From: JACRCT01 sp049841135
GTDB taxonomy: Bacteria; Myxococcota; Myxococcia; Myxococcales; UBA5297
Direction: 5' to 3'
Length of the DNA stretch: 64,000 bases
Assembly (NCBI GenBank): GCA_049841135.1
Contig: JASGHK010000004.1
Coordinates: forward strand, 2,480,001-2,544,000
The notes under the pieces were generated by a model that was given only the letters and a program-made list of their open reading frames with translations, was not told where the DNA came from and did not search any database. Shown in pieces: positions 1 through 8,540 of this stretch; positions within the stretch are counted from its first letter, which is position 1; every line of letters starts with the position of its first letter. The position numbers and the translations under genes are program-made.

Positions 1-2
1 GG

Positions 3-290
3 CTAGCCGAACGTGTAGTGCTTGCGGACGTCCTTGCGGATCTCCCAGGTGCACTCCATGCCCTGGGGGAAGGTCACCAGGTCGCCCTTGCCCATGGCCA
101 CCGGAGCGCCGCCCTTGGGGGTGACGACCACGTCGCCCTCGAGGAAGTAGCAGGTCTCGTCGGCGTCGTACGACCACTCGAAGGTCGAGGACGGCTTGGT
201 CCAGATGGGCCACTCGCGCACGCCGAGCTCGCCCAGCCGAGCCTCGCTCGCGTTGTGCTCGACCTGGATGTCCAAGGATCGCTTCCCCAT
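3..290 (-). CDS. Small cupin-domain protein
   Basis: A complete 95-residue protein made of a single cupin barrel. It resembles the short stand-alone cupins related to the C-terminal half of (S)-ureidoglycine aminohydrolase (DUF861/cupin_3). The core reads YFLEGDVVVTPKGG, then GDLVTFPQGMECTWEI, and the chain ends in HYTFG, all typical of this family. These proteins are small metal- or ligand-binding barrels whose substrates are usually unknown, so no reaction is assigned. The ATG at 290 is the only good start and the TAG stop lies 3 bases from the window edge, so any downstream partner is outside view. It is divergent from the HAD hydrolase gene. The family call is fairly secure; the function is not. 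Confidence 0.8.
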   Translation of the reverse strand: MGKRSLDIQVEHNASEARLGELGVREWPIWTKPSSTFEWSYDADETCYFLEGDVVVTPKGGAPVAMGKGDLVTFPQGMECTWEIRKDVRKHYTFG

Positions 291-370
291 GACGTTCCAC
301 CCCCGTGGAAGGCGGCATTAGAGCACAGCGTTCGTTGCCGCGTCGCGCGAGTCTGTCTACGCTGCCGGGC

Positions 371-1004
371 GTGAAGACCCCGACCGTCCTCTTCGACCTG
401 GGCAACGTGCTGGTGAAGCTCGACCTGCCGCGCGGCCTCACCCACTTGCGGCGCCTGGCTGGGCCTCGTGTCCCCGAGACGCTGGCGTCCGCCGAGCTTC
501 CACTTCGGCGAGGCCTCGACGGCGTGCAACCGCGGCGCGCTCTCCCCCGAGGCGTTCATCGAAGCGCTCGCCCGGCAGCTGGGTGCGCCGAGGTCACCGG
601 GGCTCCACTCGAGCCTGGTCGACGCCTGGTGCGACATCTTCACGCCCTGGCCGGAGATGGAGGCGCTGGCCGACGAGGTGCTGCACGCGGGCCATGCCGC
701 CTACCTCGCCTCCAACACCGACCCGCTGCACTTCGCCTTCCTCGACCTGCAGATGCCGGTGCTGCGCCGACTGACCGGGCTGCACCTCTCCTACGAGGCG
801 CGGGTGATGAAGCCGGATCCCGCGTTCTTCACCGGGCTGCTCTCGCGCTTTGGGCTGCGGGCCGCCGACTGCGTCTACCTCGACGACCGCGCCGAGCACG
901 TGGCCGCGGCGCAGAGCATCGGCATCCGCGCCGCCATCCACGACGGCGACGTGGCGAAGGCGCGAACCTTCCTCCGCGAGGCGGGCGTGCAGCTGCCCGC
1001 CTGA
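371..1004 (+). CDS. HAD-superfamily hydrolase (one frameshift)
   Basis: The product is a haloacid-dehalogenase-like phosphatase of the subfamily IA/YihX type, about 210 residues once repaired. The N-terminal part, from the GTG at 371, carries motif I as VLFDLGNVLVKLD, with the nucleophile and acid Asp positions typically spaced. The C-terminal part carries a motif II-like ASNTD, motif III as VMKPDPAFF and motif IV as VYLDDRAEHV. The two halves are in different frames. The break falls at 494-500, where GAGCTTC replaces a likely GAGCTC; removing one T gives AELHFGEAS, the usual family sequence at this point. I read it as an intact gene with a probable consensus error. The physiological substrate cannot be told from sequence. 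Confidence 0.8.
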
Positions 1005-1044
1005 CCTGCCAGTTCAGCCGTGGGCGGACGGCGATCGACCAGAC

Positions 1045-1872
1045 TCAGAACCGGTAGTCCTCGTTCGCCGGGTCGAAGTCGGCGTCGCTCAGGCCGAAGT
1101 CGAGCTTCAGGTCGCCGTACCCGTAGTCCTCGACGAGCCGCAGCGCGCCGTCCTCGAGATCCCAGACCTCGATCTTGGCCGGGACGTCGAGCCGCTCGTA
1201 GACGCACAGCCGCGCCTTGCGCGAGTACATCTCGGGGCACCTGGCCTTGTCGGTCTCCATCTCGTAGCAGCGCGCCGGTCCGCCGTAGACGATCTGCATG
1301 CCGGCGTCGACCGCCTTGATCAGGCACTCGGGCCGGGTCTTGTGGGTCGCCAGGTCGCGCGCGAACATCGCGATGGTGAAGTCGAAGCCAGCGTTGGGCA
1401 CCGGGTGGCGCGTGTTGCGGGTCATCAGCCAGTGGTCGGTGGGCAGGTTGACGGTGATGTCGGGGAACGAGTTGGGGTGGGCGCGAGCCTTGTCGTTGTT
1501 CCAGCCCTTGCGCCAGAGGACTTCCTGGCCCTTGTACGTGTCGCCGATCCACTTGAAGTAGATGCTGCGCGGGCTCGCCCGGTACTTGAGCGTGATCACC
1601 TCCTCCGGCAGCTGCTTGCCCTTCCACTCCTTCTTGTAGAAGGTCGCGGTGAAGTCCTTGAGCGCCTGGGCGGCCTTCTGCATCCGCGCGATGGCCTCGG
1701 CGACCGCCTCCACGTTCTTCTGCGGGTCCACCGGCTTGGCCGCCGCCGCCACTTGCTGGACGACCACTCCGGCGACGTCCGCCCCCGCGTCGGCCGGCGC
1801 GGAGGGAACGCCTGCGTCGGGCACCTGCGCGAGAGCGAGGACGAGCGCAGCGGCGAGTGAGGCGGAGGTCAT
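1045..1872 (-). CDS. DUF1571 exported protein
   Basis: A 275-residue protein with an N-terminal hydrophobic export signal (about residues 1-16), an Asp/Ala/Pro-rich linker, and then a DUF1571 domain. The domain shows the diagnostic LKDFTATFYKKEW start, the YFKWIGDTYKGQEVLW strand block and the terminal YGYGDLKLDFGLSDADFD. The fold is related to outer-membrane lipoprotein-carrier proteins of the LolA/LolB kind, so an envelope role in binding a hydrophobic ligand is plausible but unproven. ATG 1872 is chosen because it begins the signal sequence directly. The gene is divergent from the aminotransferase gene (66-bp gap) and convergent with the HAD gene. Confidence 0.78.
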   Translation of the reverse strand: MTSASLAAALVLALAQVPDAGVPSAPADAGADVAGVVVQQVAAAAKPVDPQKNVEAVAEAIARMQKAAQALKDFTATFYKKEWKGKQLPEEVITLKYRASPRSIYFKWIGDTYKGQEVLWRKGWNNDKARAHPNSFPDITVNLPTDHWLMTRNTRHPVPNAGFDFTIAMFARDLATHKTRPECLIKAVDAGMQIVYGGPARCYEMETDKARCPEMYSRKARLCVYERLDVPAKIEVWDLEDGALRLVEDYGYGDLKLDFGLSDADFDPANEDYRF

Positions 1873-1938
1873 GTTTCCCTCGATCGAAGAGCGGTGGATT
1901 ATAGCCGCCCGGCCCTCTGCCCCGACTCGGAGCCCCGA

Positions 1939-3321
1939 ATGGACCCGTTCTTCTCCCGCCTGCTCTCGGACTCGCGCGGCCAGGCCTTCGACCTGCACCG
2001 CTCCTTCATCAACCCGGGCTTCGTCGACCTGCTGCAGATGGCCGGCTACGGCCGCACCTTCGTTCGCGCCAGCGGCACCGACCTCGTCGACGAGGAGGGC
2101 CACACCTACCTCGACTTCTGCTCGGGCTATGGCGTCCTGAACCTGGGCTACAACCACCCGGCGGTGAAGGCGGCGCTGCGCGAGGTCCTCGACGCCGACC
2201 TGCCCGGCTTCGCCCAGGTCGACTGCCAGCTGCTCGAAGGACTGGCGGCGCAAGCCTTGAGCCGCGTGCTCCCCCCGGGCCTCGACCGCGTCTTCTTCTG
2301 CTGCACCGGGACCGAAGCCGTGGAGGCGGCCCTCAAGCTGGCCCGCGCCTCGACGAAGCGAACCCGGCTGGTCGGCTGCGAGGGCGCCTACCACGGGCTG
2401 ACCCTGGGCTCGCTCGCGCTCAACGGCAACGCCGCGATGCGTACGCCCTTCGAGCCGCTGACGCCGGGGGTGACCCGCATCCCCTTCGACGACGTGCGAG
2501 CGCTGGAGCGCGAGCTGTCCCGGCGGGACGTCGCGGCGTTCGTCGTCGAGCCCATCCAGGGCGAGGGCGGCTGCGTCGTGCCGCGCGCCGGCTACCTGCG
2601 CGCCGCTCGCGAGCTGTGCGACCGCACCGGCACCCTGCTGGTGCTCGACGAGGTCCAGACCGGGCTGGGCCGCACCGGCTCCCTCTTCAGCTTCCAGCGC
2701 GACGGCATCGTCCCCGACTGCGTCTGCCTGGCGAAGGCGCTCTCCGGCGGCCAGGTCCCGGTCGGGGCGATGGTCGCCCGCGGCGCCGTCCACGCCCGCG
2801 CCTACGGCAGCACGGCCACGCAAGGACTGCACAGCACCACCTTCGGCGGCGGCCCGTTGGCGATGGCGGCGGTGCTCGCGACCTTGAAGGTGATCCAGGA
2901 GGACCGCCTCACCGAGACGGCCGCAGACCTCGGTCACCACCTCAAGGACCGCCTGCAGGACCTCGCCCACCGCCATCCGATCATCCGCGAGGTGCGCGGT
3001 CACGGGCTGATGCTGGCGCTCAAGTTCGAGGACGCCTCGCGCGGCTGGCTGGAGAGGACCCCGCTGTCGAAGCTCACCGGCGCGAGCGCCGGGCTCCTCG
3101 TCCAGCACGTCGCGCTGCAGCTCATCAACGAGCACCGCATCGTCGCGCAGTCGGCGGTGAACGACCCGGGCGTGCTCAAGGTCATGCCGCCGCTCGTCGT
3201 CCGCCGCGAGCAGTGCGACCGGTTCGTCGACGCCCTGGACCGGGTCCTCGACGGCCTCGGCCACGGCTCGGCCATCGCCCGGCTCGCGCTCGAGGCGCTC
3301 AAGGCGAAGGCGGGCCGCTAG
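1939..3321 (+). CDS. Class III PLP aminotransferase
   Basis: A 460-residue PLP-dependent aminotransferase of class III (acetylornithine/ornithine/GABA transaminase family). It has the cofactor-binding GTEAVEAALKLAR segment, the EPIQGEGG motif, LVLDEVQTGLGRTG with the pyridine-N-binding Asp, and the Schiff-base lysine at about K266 in CLAKALSGGQ. The C-terminal small domain contains RGHGLMLALKF. ATG 1939 is preceded by GGAG 7 bases upstream, and the protein aligns from there. The C-terminal third has an extra segment near residues 370-410 (LLVQHVALQLINEHRIVAQ), also seen in class III enzymes that act on less standard substrates. No pathway neighbours are present, so the amino donor and acceptor cannot be named. 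It is followed by a possible hairpin terminator. Confidence 0.9.
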   Translation: MDPFFSRLLSDSRGQAFDLHRSFINPGFVDLLQMAGYGRTFVRASGTDLVDEEGHTYLDFCSGYGVLNLGYNHPAVKAALREVLDADLPGFAQVDCQLLEGLAAQALSRVLPPGLDRVFFCCTGTEAVEAALKLARASTKRTRLVGCEGAYHGLTLGSLALNGNAAMRTPFEPLTPGVTRIPFDDVRALERELSRRDVAAFVVEPIQGEGGCVVPRAGYLRAARELCDRTGTLLVLDEVQTGLGRTGSLFSFQRDGIVPDCVCLAKALSGGQVPVGAMVARGAVHARAYGSTATQGLHSTTFGGGPLAMAAVLATLKVIQEDRLTETAADLGHHLKDRLQDLAHRHPIIREVRGHGLMLALKFEDASRGWLERTPLSKLTGASAGLLVQHVALQLINEHRIVAQSAVNDPGVLKVMPPLVVRREQCDRFVDALDRVLDGLGHGSAIARLALEALKAKAGR

Positions 3322-3363
3322 CAGCCAGGCGACCGAGTCCTCGCACGAAAGCTCCCTGGCTGC
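3321..3363 (+). terminator. Hairpin after aminotransferase gene
   Basis: A 9-bp perfect stem (GCAGCCAGG at 3321-3329 with CCTGGCTGC at 3355-3363) encloses a 25-base loop directly after the aminotransferase stop codon. There is no T-run after it, so it may be a Rho-type or processing hairpin rather than a classical terminator. Confidence 0.35.
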
Positions 3364-3391
3364 GGCAGGGTCTCGGCGGCGCGATTGGCGG

Positions 3392-3397
3392 TACACT
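3392..3397 (+). promoter_or_regulatory. Possible -10 element (TACACT)
   Basis: TACACT lies 30 bases before the kinase start at 3428 in otherwise very GC-rich DNA. No convincing -35 element is visible. Similar TAnnnT boxes sit 10-50 bases before other starts in this window. Confidence 0.3.
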
Positions 3398-3427
3398 CGG
3401 CCCCGAGGGGACAGGTCGGGAGCCGGC

Positions 3428-5230
3428 ATGACGCGGGAGGCCGCGGAGCCAGTCGGGTCGCTCGAGTCCATCCAGTTCGAGGACCTCTTCGAGGTCGAGG
3501 AGATACAGCGCCTCCAGGATTCGTTCGCCGCGGCGACCGGGGTCGCGTCGATCATCACCCGCACCGACGGCACGCCCATCACGCGCCCCAGCCGGTTCTG
3601 CCACCTCTGCCTCAACGTCATTCGCAAGACCGAGCGTGGGCTGGCCAACTGCATGCAGTCCGACGCGCACCTCGGCCAGCTCAACCCCGGCGGTCCGCGC
3701 GTCCAGCGCTGCCTCTCCGCCGGCCTCTATGACGGCGGCACGACCCTGCGCGTCGGCGAGCACCCCATCGCCTACTGGCTCATCGGCCAGGTGCTGGACG
3801 AGACGATCGACTGCGAGGAGATCGTCACCTACGTGCGCAGCATCGGCGGCGACCCCGAGGAGGCCCGCCGCGCGCTGGAGAAGGTCACCCGCATGTCGAA
3901 GGAGCGGTTCGAGCACGTCAGCCAGCTCCACTTCCTGATGGCGCAGCAGCTCTCCCGCCTGGCGATCCAGAACGTCCAGCAGCGCCGGGAGATCGCCGCG
4001 CGGCGGCGGGCCGAGGCCGAGCGCGAGGCGCTGCAGAGCCAGCTGGTGCAGTCGCAGAAGATGGAGGCGGTGGGGCGGCTGGCCGGAGGGGTGGCGCACG
4101 ACTTCAACAACATCCTCACCGGCATGAGCGGCTACGCCGAGCTGGCCCAGGATGGTCTTCCGCCCCAGTCCGAGACCTACGAGTCGCTCGCCGAGATCCG
4201 CCGGGGCATCGACCGGGCGACCGAGCTGACGCGCCAGCTGCTCGCCTTCTCGCGGCGGCAGACCATCCAGCCGACCGTCGTCAGCCTCAACGAGGTCATC
4301 GCCCGCTCCCAGCGGCTGCTGGCGCGCATCATCGGCGAGGACGTCGAGCTGCGCTTCGTGACCGCGCCCGACCTCGGCTGGACGCGCGTCGACCCCGGCC
4401 AGGTCGAGCAGATCCTGGTCAACCTGGCGGTCAACGCGCGCGACGCGATGGAGGGCGGAGGCGTGCTGGAGGTCTCCACCAGCAACGTCGCCAGCGAGGC
4501 GGGCCCCTTCGTCTGCCTGAAGGTCTCGGACACCGGGTGCGGCATGGACGAGGAGACCCAGCGCCACCTGTTCGAGCCCTTCTTCACCACCAAGCCGGTG
4601 GGGCGCGGCACGGGCCTGGGCCTGGCCACCGCGTACGGCATCGTCCAGCAGAACGGGGGCCACATCACGGTGCGCAGCGAGCCCGGGAAGGGCAGCACCT
4701 TCTGCGTCCACTTCCCCCAGGTCGAGGCGCCGGCCGCTTCGACGGCGCCCGCGCCCCTGGCTCCGCCGCGGACCACTGCCAAGCCAGCCGCGGCGGCCTC
4801 GGGGGCCGGGCCGACCGTGCTGGTGGTGGAGGACGACGCGACCGTGCGGCAGCTGGCCCAGCTCGCCCTGTCGCGGTCCGGCTACCGCGTGCTGGTCGCC
4901 TGCGACGCCGCCCAGGCCGTGGCCATCGCCGAGAGACCGGACGTCGCCCTCGACCTGCTCTTGACCGACGTGGTCATGCCCGGCCAGAGCGGACGCGAGG
5001 TCTGCCGCGAAGTGCTCTCCCGCCACCCCGACGCGCTCGTCCTCTTCATGTCGGGCTACACCGACGACCACTTGGGCCGCCACGGCGTGCTCGACTACCG
5101 CGTGCCCTTCCTGGCCAAGCCGTTCTCGGTCGAGGCGCTCGAGTCGAAGGTGCGCGAGGTGCTCGAGCGGCGCGAAGCGGTGCCCTGGGATGCACTGGGC
5201 GGACGGCCGGCGCCGCGCCCCAAGGGCTGA
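3428..5230 (+). CDS. PocR-domain hybrid histidine kinase with receiver
   Basis: A 600-residue cytoplasmic hybrid sensor kinase. Residues about 15-180 form a PocR-type ligand-binding domain, with FCHLCLNVIRKTERGLANC and a second Cys-containing strand; in PocR relatives this domain senses small hydrocarbon derivatives. A short coiled coil follows. The kinase core has the phospho-acceptor H224 in GVAHDFNNILTGMSGYAEL, an N-box at NLAVNARDAM, then DTGCGMDEETQ and GTGLGLATAYGI. A C-terminal receiver starts near residue 465 (VLVVEDD) with phospho-accepting D514 in LLTDVVMPG. There are no membrane segments, so the signal is cytoplasmic. ATG 3428 has GGGAG 6 bases upstream. The output partner is not obvious, and the ligand is not known. 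Confidence 0.9.
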   Translation: MTREAAEPVGSLESIQFEDLFEVEEIQRLQDSFAAATGVASIITRTDGTPITRPSRFCHLCLNVIRKTERGLANCMQSDAHLGQLNPGGPRVQRCLSAGLYDGGTTLRVGEHPIAYWLIGQVLDETIDCEEIVTYVRSIGGDPEEARRALEKVTRMSKERFEHVSQLHFLMAQQLSRLAIQNVQQRREIAARRRAEAEREALQSQLVQSQKMEAVGRLAGGVAHDFNNILTGMSGYAELAQDGLPPQSETYESLAEIRRGIDRATELTRQLLAFSRRQTIQPTVVSLNEVIARSQRLLARIIGEDVELRFVTAPDLGWTRVDPGQVEQILVNLAVNARDAMEGGGVLEVSTSNVASEAGPFVCLKVSDTGCGMDEETQRHLFEPFFTTKPVGRGTGLGLATAYGIVQQNGGHITVRSEPGKGSTFCVHFPQVEAPAASTAPAPLAPPRTTAKPAAAASGAGPTVLVVEDDATVRQLAQLALSRSGYRVLVACDAAQAVAIAERPDVALDLLLTDVVMPGQSGREVCREVLSRHPDALVLFMSGYTDDHLGRHGVLDYRVPFLAKPFSVEALESKVREVLERREAVPWDALGGRPAPRPKG

Positions 5231-5235
5231 TCCGC

Positions 5236-5273
5236 GCTCCGCAGCGCCCGCTCCTTCTCAGGAGGCCCGGAGC
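5236..5273. terminator. Hairpin between convergent genes
   Basis: GCTCCG (5236-5241) pairs with CGGAGC (5268-5273), with an inner CTCC/GGAG stem. It sits just after the kinase stop and before the 3' end of the oppositely oriented radical SAM gene, so it could end transcription from either side. There is no T-run. Confidence 0.3.
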
Positions 5274-5329
5274 CGCCTGCTAAAGATAGGCATGTAAAAC
5301 GTGACATGAACCGCGCGCCCGCGCCTGCC

Positions 5330-6355
5330 TCAGCGCGCGCAGATGGCCCGGTAGAAGTCGGTGGCGGACCTCGCCAGGCCCGCGGGCCCGGCGATGACGT
5401 CACCCAGGCCGCGGCAGCTCGTCCAGCACGCGCCGCACGGGTTGGCCCGGGCCCTCTCCGAGAGCCGCTCGACCAGCAGATCGCTCGGCGCGGTGAGCAG
5501 GTTGCCCACCGGCCGGTCGAGCTCGTTGATGCACAGGCCGACGTTGCCCTTCTCGTCGACGTTGAAGAAGGTCGCGCCGGCGCGGCACGCGGGGACGCCG
5601 TGGTTGGCGACGGCGTCGTCGAACGCCTCGAGGTACCCCCGCATCGGCACGAAGGCCTCGGGGTGGTGCGCCTTGAGCTGCCGCAGGAACTCGCTCACCG
5701 GGCGCGACGGGTTGCGCCCGGGCAGCCTGCCGCGGCGGTCGCTGTAGAGCGACAGCTCCACCGAGATGCCCAGCTCCTCGGCGAGCAGGACCAGCTTCTC
5801 CAGGTCGTCGAGGTTGTCCTCGAGCAGCATCGCCAGGGCGTGCACGCGGTGCCGCCGGCTGGGCCGGGTGTCGCGGAAGATCTCCAGGGCGCGCAGCGCG
5901 CGGTCGAAGGAGCCCGGGCGGCCGCGCTGGGCGTCGTGGCGGGCGGCGCTGGCGTAGTCGAGCGAGACGTGGACGTCGCCCATGCCCGCCTCGTAGAGCG
6001 CGCGGGCCTTCTCGCGGGTGACGTGCCAGCCGTTGGTGATGATGGAGAAGAAGTGGTCCTTGGAGAGGATGCGGGCGATGTCCGGCAGGTCCTCGCGAAG
6101 GAGCGGCTCGCCGCCCGACATGGAGATGGCCAGCGGCGCCAGCGGGGCGAGCTTCTCGGCCGCCACCTTGATCTGCTCCAGCGTCAGCTCGTCGGAGGCG
6201 GGGTGCTCCTCGCGCCAGAACAGGCAGGTCTGGCACTGGAAGTCGCAGCGGTAGGTGATCTGCCAGTTGCACAGGAAGAGCTTGCCGGCGGCCACGTTGC
6301 CCACCAGGCGGCTGCCCTTGGTCATCCACGCCAGGTCCTGCGTCAGCCCCGTCAT
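5330..6355 (-). CDS. Radical SAM protein with SPASM-like C-terminus
   Basis: A 341-residue radical SAM enzyme. The [4Fe-4S] cluster triad C37-x3-C41-x2-C44 (YRCDFQCQTC) sits near the N-terminus, followed by the SAM-binding MSGGEPLLREDLP segment and ITNGWHVT. The C-terminus has further cysteines (VPACRAG, VGLCINELD and CGACWTSCRG) of the SPASM/Twitch type, suggesting auxiliary Fe-S clusters. It is a close paralogue of the protein encoded at 7514-8540, which has the same repaired length. The ATG at 6355 has a GGGAG/GGAG tract just upstream. It is divergent from the other two radical SAM genes across 150 bp, so the three may share a control region. The substrate is unknown; SPASM enzymes typically modify peptides, but this subgroup also occurs in lipid and cofactor clusters. 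Confidence 0.82.
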   Translation of the reverse strand: MTGLTQDLAWMTKGSRLVGNVAAGKLFLCNWQITYRCDFQCQTCLFWREEHPASDELTLEQIKVAAEKLAPLAPLAISMSGGEPLLREDLPDIARILSKDHFFSIITNGWHVTREKARALYEAGMGDVHVSLDYASAARHDAQRGRPGSFDRALRALEIFRDTRPSRRHRVHALAMLLEDNLDDLEKLVLLAEELGISVELSLYSDRRGRLPGRNPSRPVSEFLRQLKAHHPEAFVPMRGYLEAFDDAVANHGVPACRAGATFFNVDEKGNVGLCINELDRPVGNLLTAPSDLLVERLSERARANPCGACWTSCRGLGDVIAGPAGLARSATDFYRAICAR

Positions 6356-6489
6356 CGCTCCCGGCTCCTTCTCCCTCCCGCTGCAAGGGCTGACATCCTA
6401 GTCAGTCTCGCGGTCCCCGTCTTCAGCCCGAACGGCGCCGGGGCAGTGCGCTTCCGCACGCAGCCCCCCAACGCCGTGTGAAGGCGCGC

Positions 6490-6495
6490 TATCCT
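6490..6495 (+). promoter_or_regulatory. Possible -10 element (TATCCT)
   Basis: GCTATCCT lies 10 bases before the ATG at 6506 and is the only AT-containing box in the immediate upstream region. If it is used, the transcript would be nearly leaderless. No clear -35 element is seen. Confidence 0.3.
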
Positions 6496-6505
6496 CTCTG
6501 CCTCC

Positions 6506-7510
6506 ATGGGCTTCGTCGGCAACTACCTGCGCAACCTGCCCGCCGCGCTCGCCGGCGCCCAGCCCACGCGGCCGCTGCTCTTCTCGTGGTACGTGACGCA
6601 CCGCTGCGCCTTGGAGTGCCAGTACTGCTGCGACGGCGAGGGCCGCCCGTTCAAGGAGCTCACCTCGCGCGAGCTGTCGGTGCCCGAGGCGGAGCAGCTC
6701 CTGCGCCTGCTGCGCCGCGAGGCCGACACCCTGGACCTCACCGGCGGCGAGCCGCTCGTCCGCGGCGACCTCGAAGAGATCCTGGCGGCGGCCAAGCGGC
6801 TCGGCTTCCGGACCGCGCTCAACACCAAGGGCATCGGCCTCCCCGACCGGCCCGAGCTGTTGCGCCAGAGCGACGTGGTGGCGCTCAGCGTCGACTCGCT
6901 CGACCCGGAGCACCTGTCGAAGATCGTCGGCAGGCCGCGCGCGGTGGCCGAGAAGGTCCTGGCCGCGCTCGACTTCTGCCTCACGCAGCGCGAGCGCCTC
7001 GGCTTCAAGCTGGCGCTGGCCGCGGTGGCGATGCCCGAATACCTGGACGACGTGGACGCGGTGGTCTCGCTCGCCGAGAAGCACCGGCTGGGGCTGCACC
7101 TCTCGCCGCAGATCGTCGGGACGGCCGTACACCCCCAGCTGCGCGACAACCCTGGCTGGGCACGTCTGGCGCGGCGGCTCGTGGCGCTGAAGAAGAGCGG
7201 GCTCGAGGTGCTGGGCGTGCCCGAGTACGTCGCCGGCATCGGCGAGCTCAAGCGCTACCGCTGCATGCCGCTCCTGATGCCCACGCTGCGTCCCGACGGA
7301 CGAGCCTGCTACCCGTGCCTGGACCTGGTGAAGGCCGAGGTGAGCGTGCTCGAGGCGGGCGGCTGGAGCGCGGCGCTCGCGCAGGCGCAGCGGCAGGCCG
7401 GGCCCGTGCCCGACTGCGGCGACCGTTGCCAGATCTTCTGCCACATGGCCCCCTCCCTCTTGCAGCAGCACCCGCTCTCCGCGTTCGGGGAGCTCCGCCA
7501 CTGGAGTTGA
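6506..7510 (+). CDS. Radical SAM protein
   Basis: A 334-residue radical SAM enzyme with the cluster motif C34-x3-C38-x2-C41 (HRCALECQYC), followed by an extra C42. DLTGGEPLVRGDLE provides the SAM-binding strand, and a C-terminal Cys-rich region (YRCMPLLMP, ACYPCLD, DCGDRCQIFCHM) looks SPASM-like. It is clearly less similar to its two neighbours than they are to each other, and it shares the layout of heme- and cofactor-type radical SAM proteins. It is the first gene of a plus-strand unit: the stop at 7510 is 3 bases before the next ATG (7514). The neighbour pair suggests a common substrate handled in successive steps, but nothing in the sequence names it. Confidence 0.82.
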   Translation: MGFVGNYLRNLPAALAGAQPTRPLLFSWYVTHRCALECQYCCDGEGRPFKELTSRELSVPEAEQLLRLLRREADTLDLTGGEPLVRGDLEEILAAAKRLGFRTALNTKGIGLPDRPELLRQSDVVALSVDSLDPEHLSKIVGRPRAVAEKVLAALDFCLTQRERLGFKLALAAVAMPEYLDDVDAVVSLAEKHRLGLHLSPQIVGTAVHPQLRDNPGWARLARRLVALKKSGLEVLGVPEYVAGIGELKRYRCMPLLMPTLRPDGRACYPCLDLVKAEVSVLEAGGWSAALAQAQRQAGPVPDCGDRCQIFCHMAPSLLQQHPLSAFGELRHWS

Positions 7511-7513
7511 ACG

Positions 7514-8540
7514 ATGCTCGATCGCCTCGAAAAAGGTCTGCACTACAGCTACCGCAGCGCGCGCCTGATGAAGGGCCTGGCGACGGGCGGGCCCATTCAC
7601 TGCAACCTGCAGGTGACCTACCGCTGCAACTTCCAGTGCGAGATCTGCGACTTCTGGAAGACGAAGCACGACCGGAAGGAGGAGCTGTCGATCAGTGATG
7701 TCCGGCTCATCGGCAAGAAGCTCAACGAGCTGGGGACGATGATCATCTCGCTGGCGGGCGGCGAGCCGCTCATCCGCGAGGACCTGTGCGACATCATCCA
7801 CGTCCTCAACGAGGAGAACCACTTCCCCATCCTCATCACCAACGGCTGGTTCGTGAACGAGAGCCTGGCCAAGGACCTCTCCAAGGCCGGGCTGCAGGAG
7901 ATCTCCGTCTCGGTGGACTACGCCAGCCCGGAGAAGCACGACCAGCAGCGCGGGGCGAAGGGCTCGTGGGAGCGGGCGGTCAAGGCGCTGGAAGCTCCTG
8001 AACCGCTACCGCTCGAGCAAGACCAACCGCGTCCACATGATCACCGTCTTGATGGACGACAACCTCGACGAGATCGAGAAGCTCATCGTGCTCGCCAAGG
8101 ACATCGGGGTGACCTACATGGTCAACCTCTACTCCTGGAACCGCGGCGTGAAGGCGCGGCGGCTTCCGGGCACGTCCGTCACCAAGCACCTGCTGGACCT
8201 CAAGCGCCGCTACCCCGAGTTCATCTCGCTGACGAGCTACCTCGAGCAGATGGACCAGGCGATCGCGGCGGGCGGCATCGGCAACTGCCAGACCGGGCGG
8301 CTGCTGATGAACATCGACAACAAGGGGAACGTGGCGCGCTGCACCGAGACCCTCGACGAGCCGGTGGGCAACATCCTCTCGGAGGACGTGCACGCCATCT
8401 ACGACAAGCTCTGCGAGCGGCAGCGCACCAAGGACTGCGCGGCGTGCTGGACCAGCTGCCGCGGGTTCGCGGAGTCGATGTACAAGCCGCCGCGGGCCAG
8501 GCAGCTCAAGGAGTTCCTGATCTCCGTCAAGCCGCACTGA
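7514..8540 (+). CDS. Radical SAM protein with SPASM-like C-terminus (one frameshift)
   Basis: After removing one base this is a 341-residue radical SAM protein, identical in length to its paralogue at 5330-6355. The cluster motif is C38-x3-C42-x2-C45 (YRCNFQCEIC), then SLAGGEPLIREDL and ITNGWFVN. The second part gives NRYRSSKTNRVHMITVLMDD and continues to GNCQTGRLL, VARCTETLDEPVG and CAACWTSCRGF, the auxiliary-cluster cysteines. The break is at 7991-7997, where GAAGCTC stands for a likely GAGCTC: GEL-type codons become GAA GCT CCT, and the paralogue is uninterrupted here. It is coupled to the rhodanese gene by a TGATG overlap. The function is inferred only at family level. Confidence 0.8.

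Noticed and set aside
1045..3684. Very long open frame on the minus strand through the aminotransferase gene
   Set aside because: Only its last 275 codons (1045-1872) look like a protein family; the remainder is antisense to a clear aminotransferase and is a product of high GC.
5291..5308. CATGT/ACATG dyad with A-run as operator
   Set aside because: It lies between two convergent gene ends, where no promoter is expected, and the arms are only 5 bases.
7514..8540. Programmed frameshifting as explanation of the radical SAM break
   Set aside because: No slippery heptamer or downstream structure is seen, the intact paralogue needs no shift, and the same motif is altered in unrelated genes.
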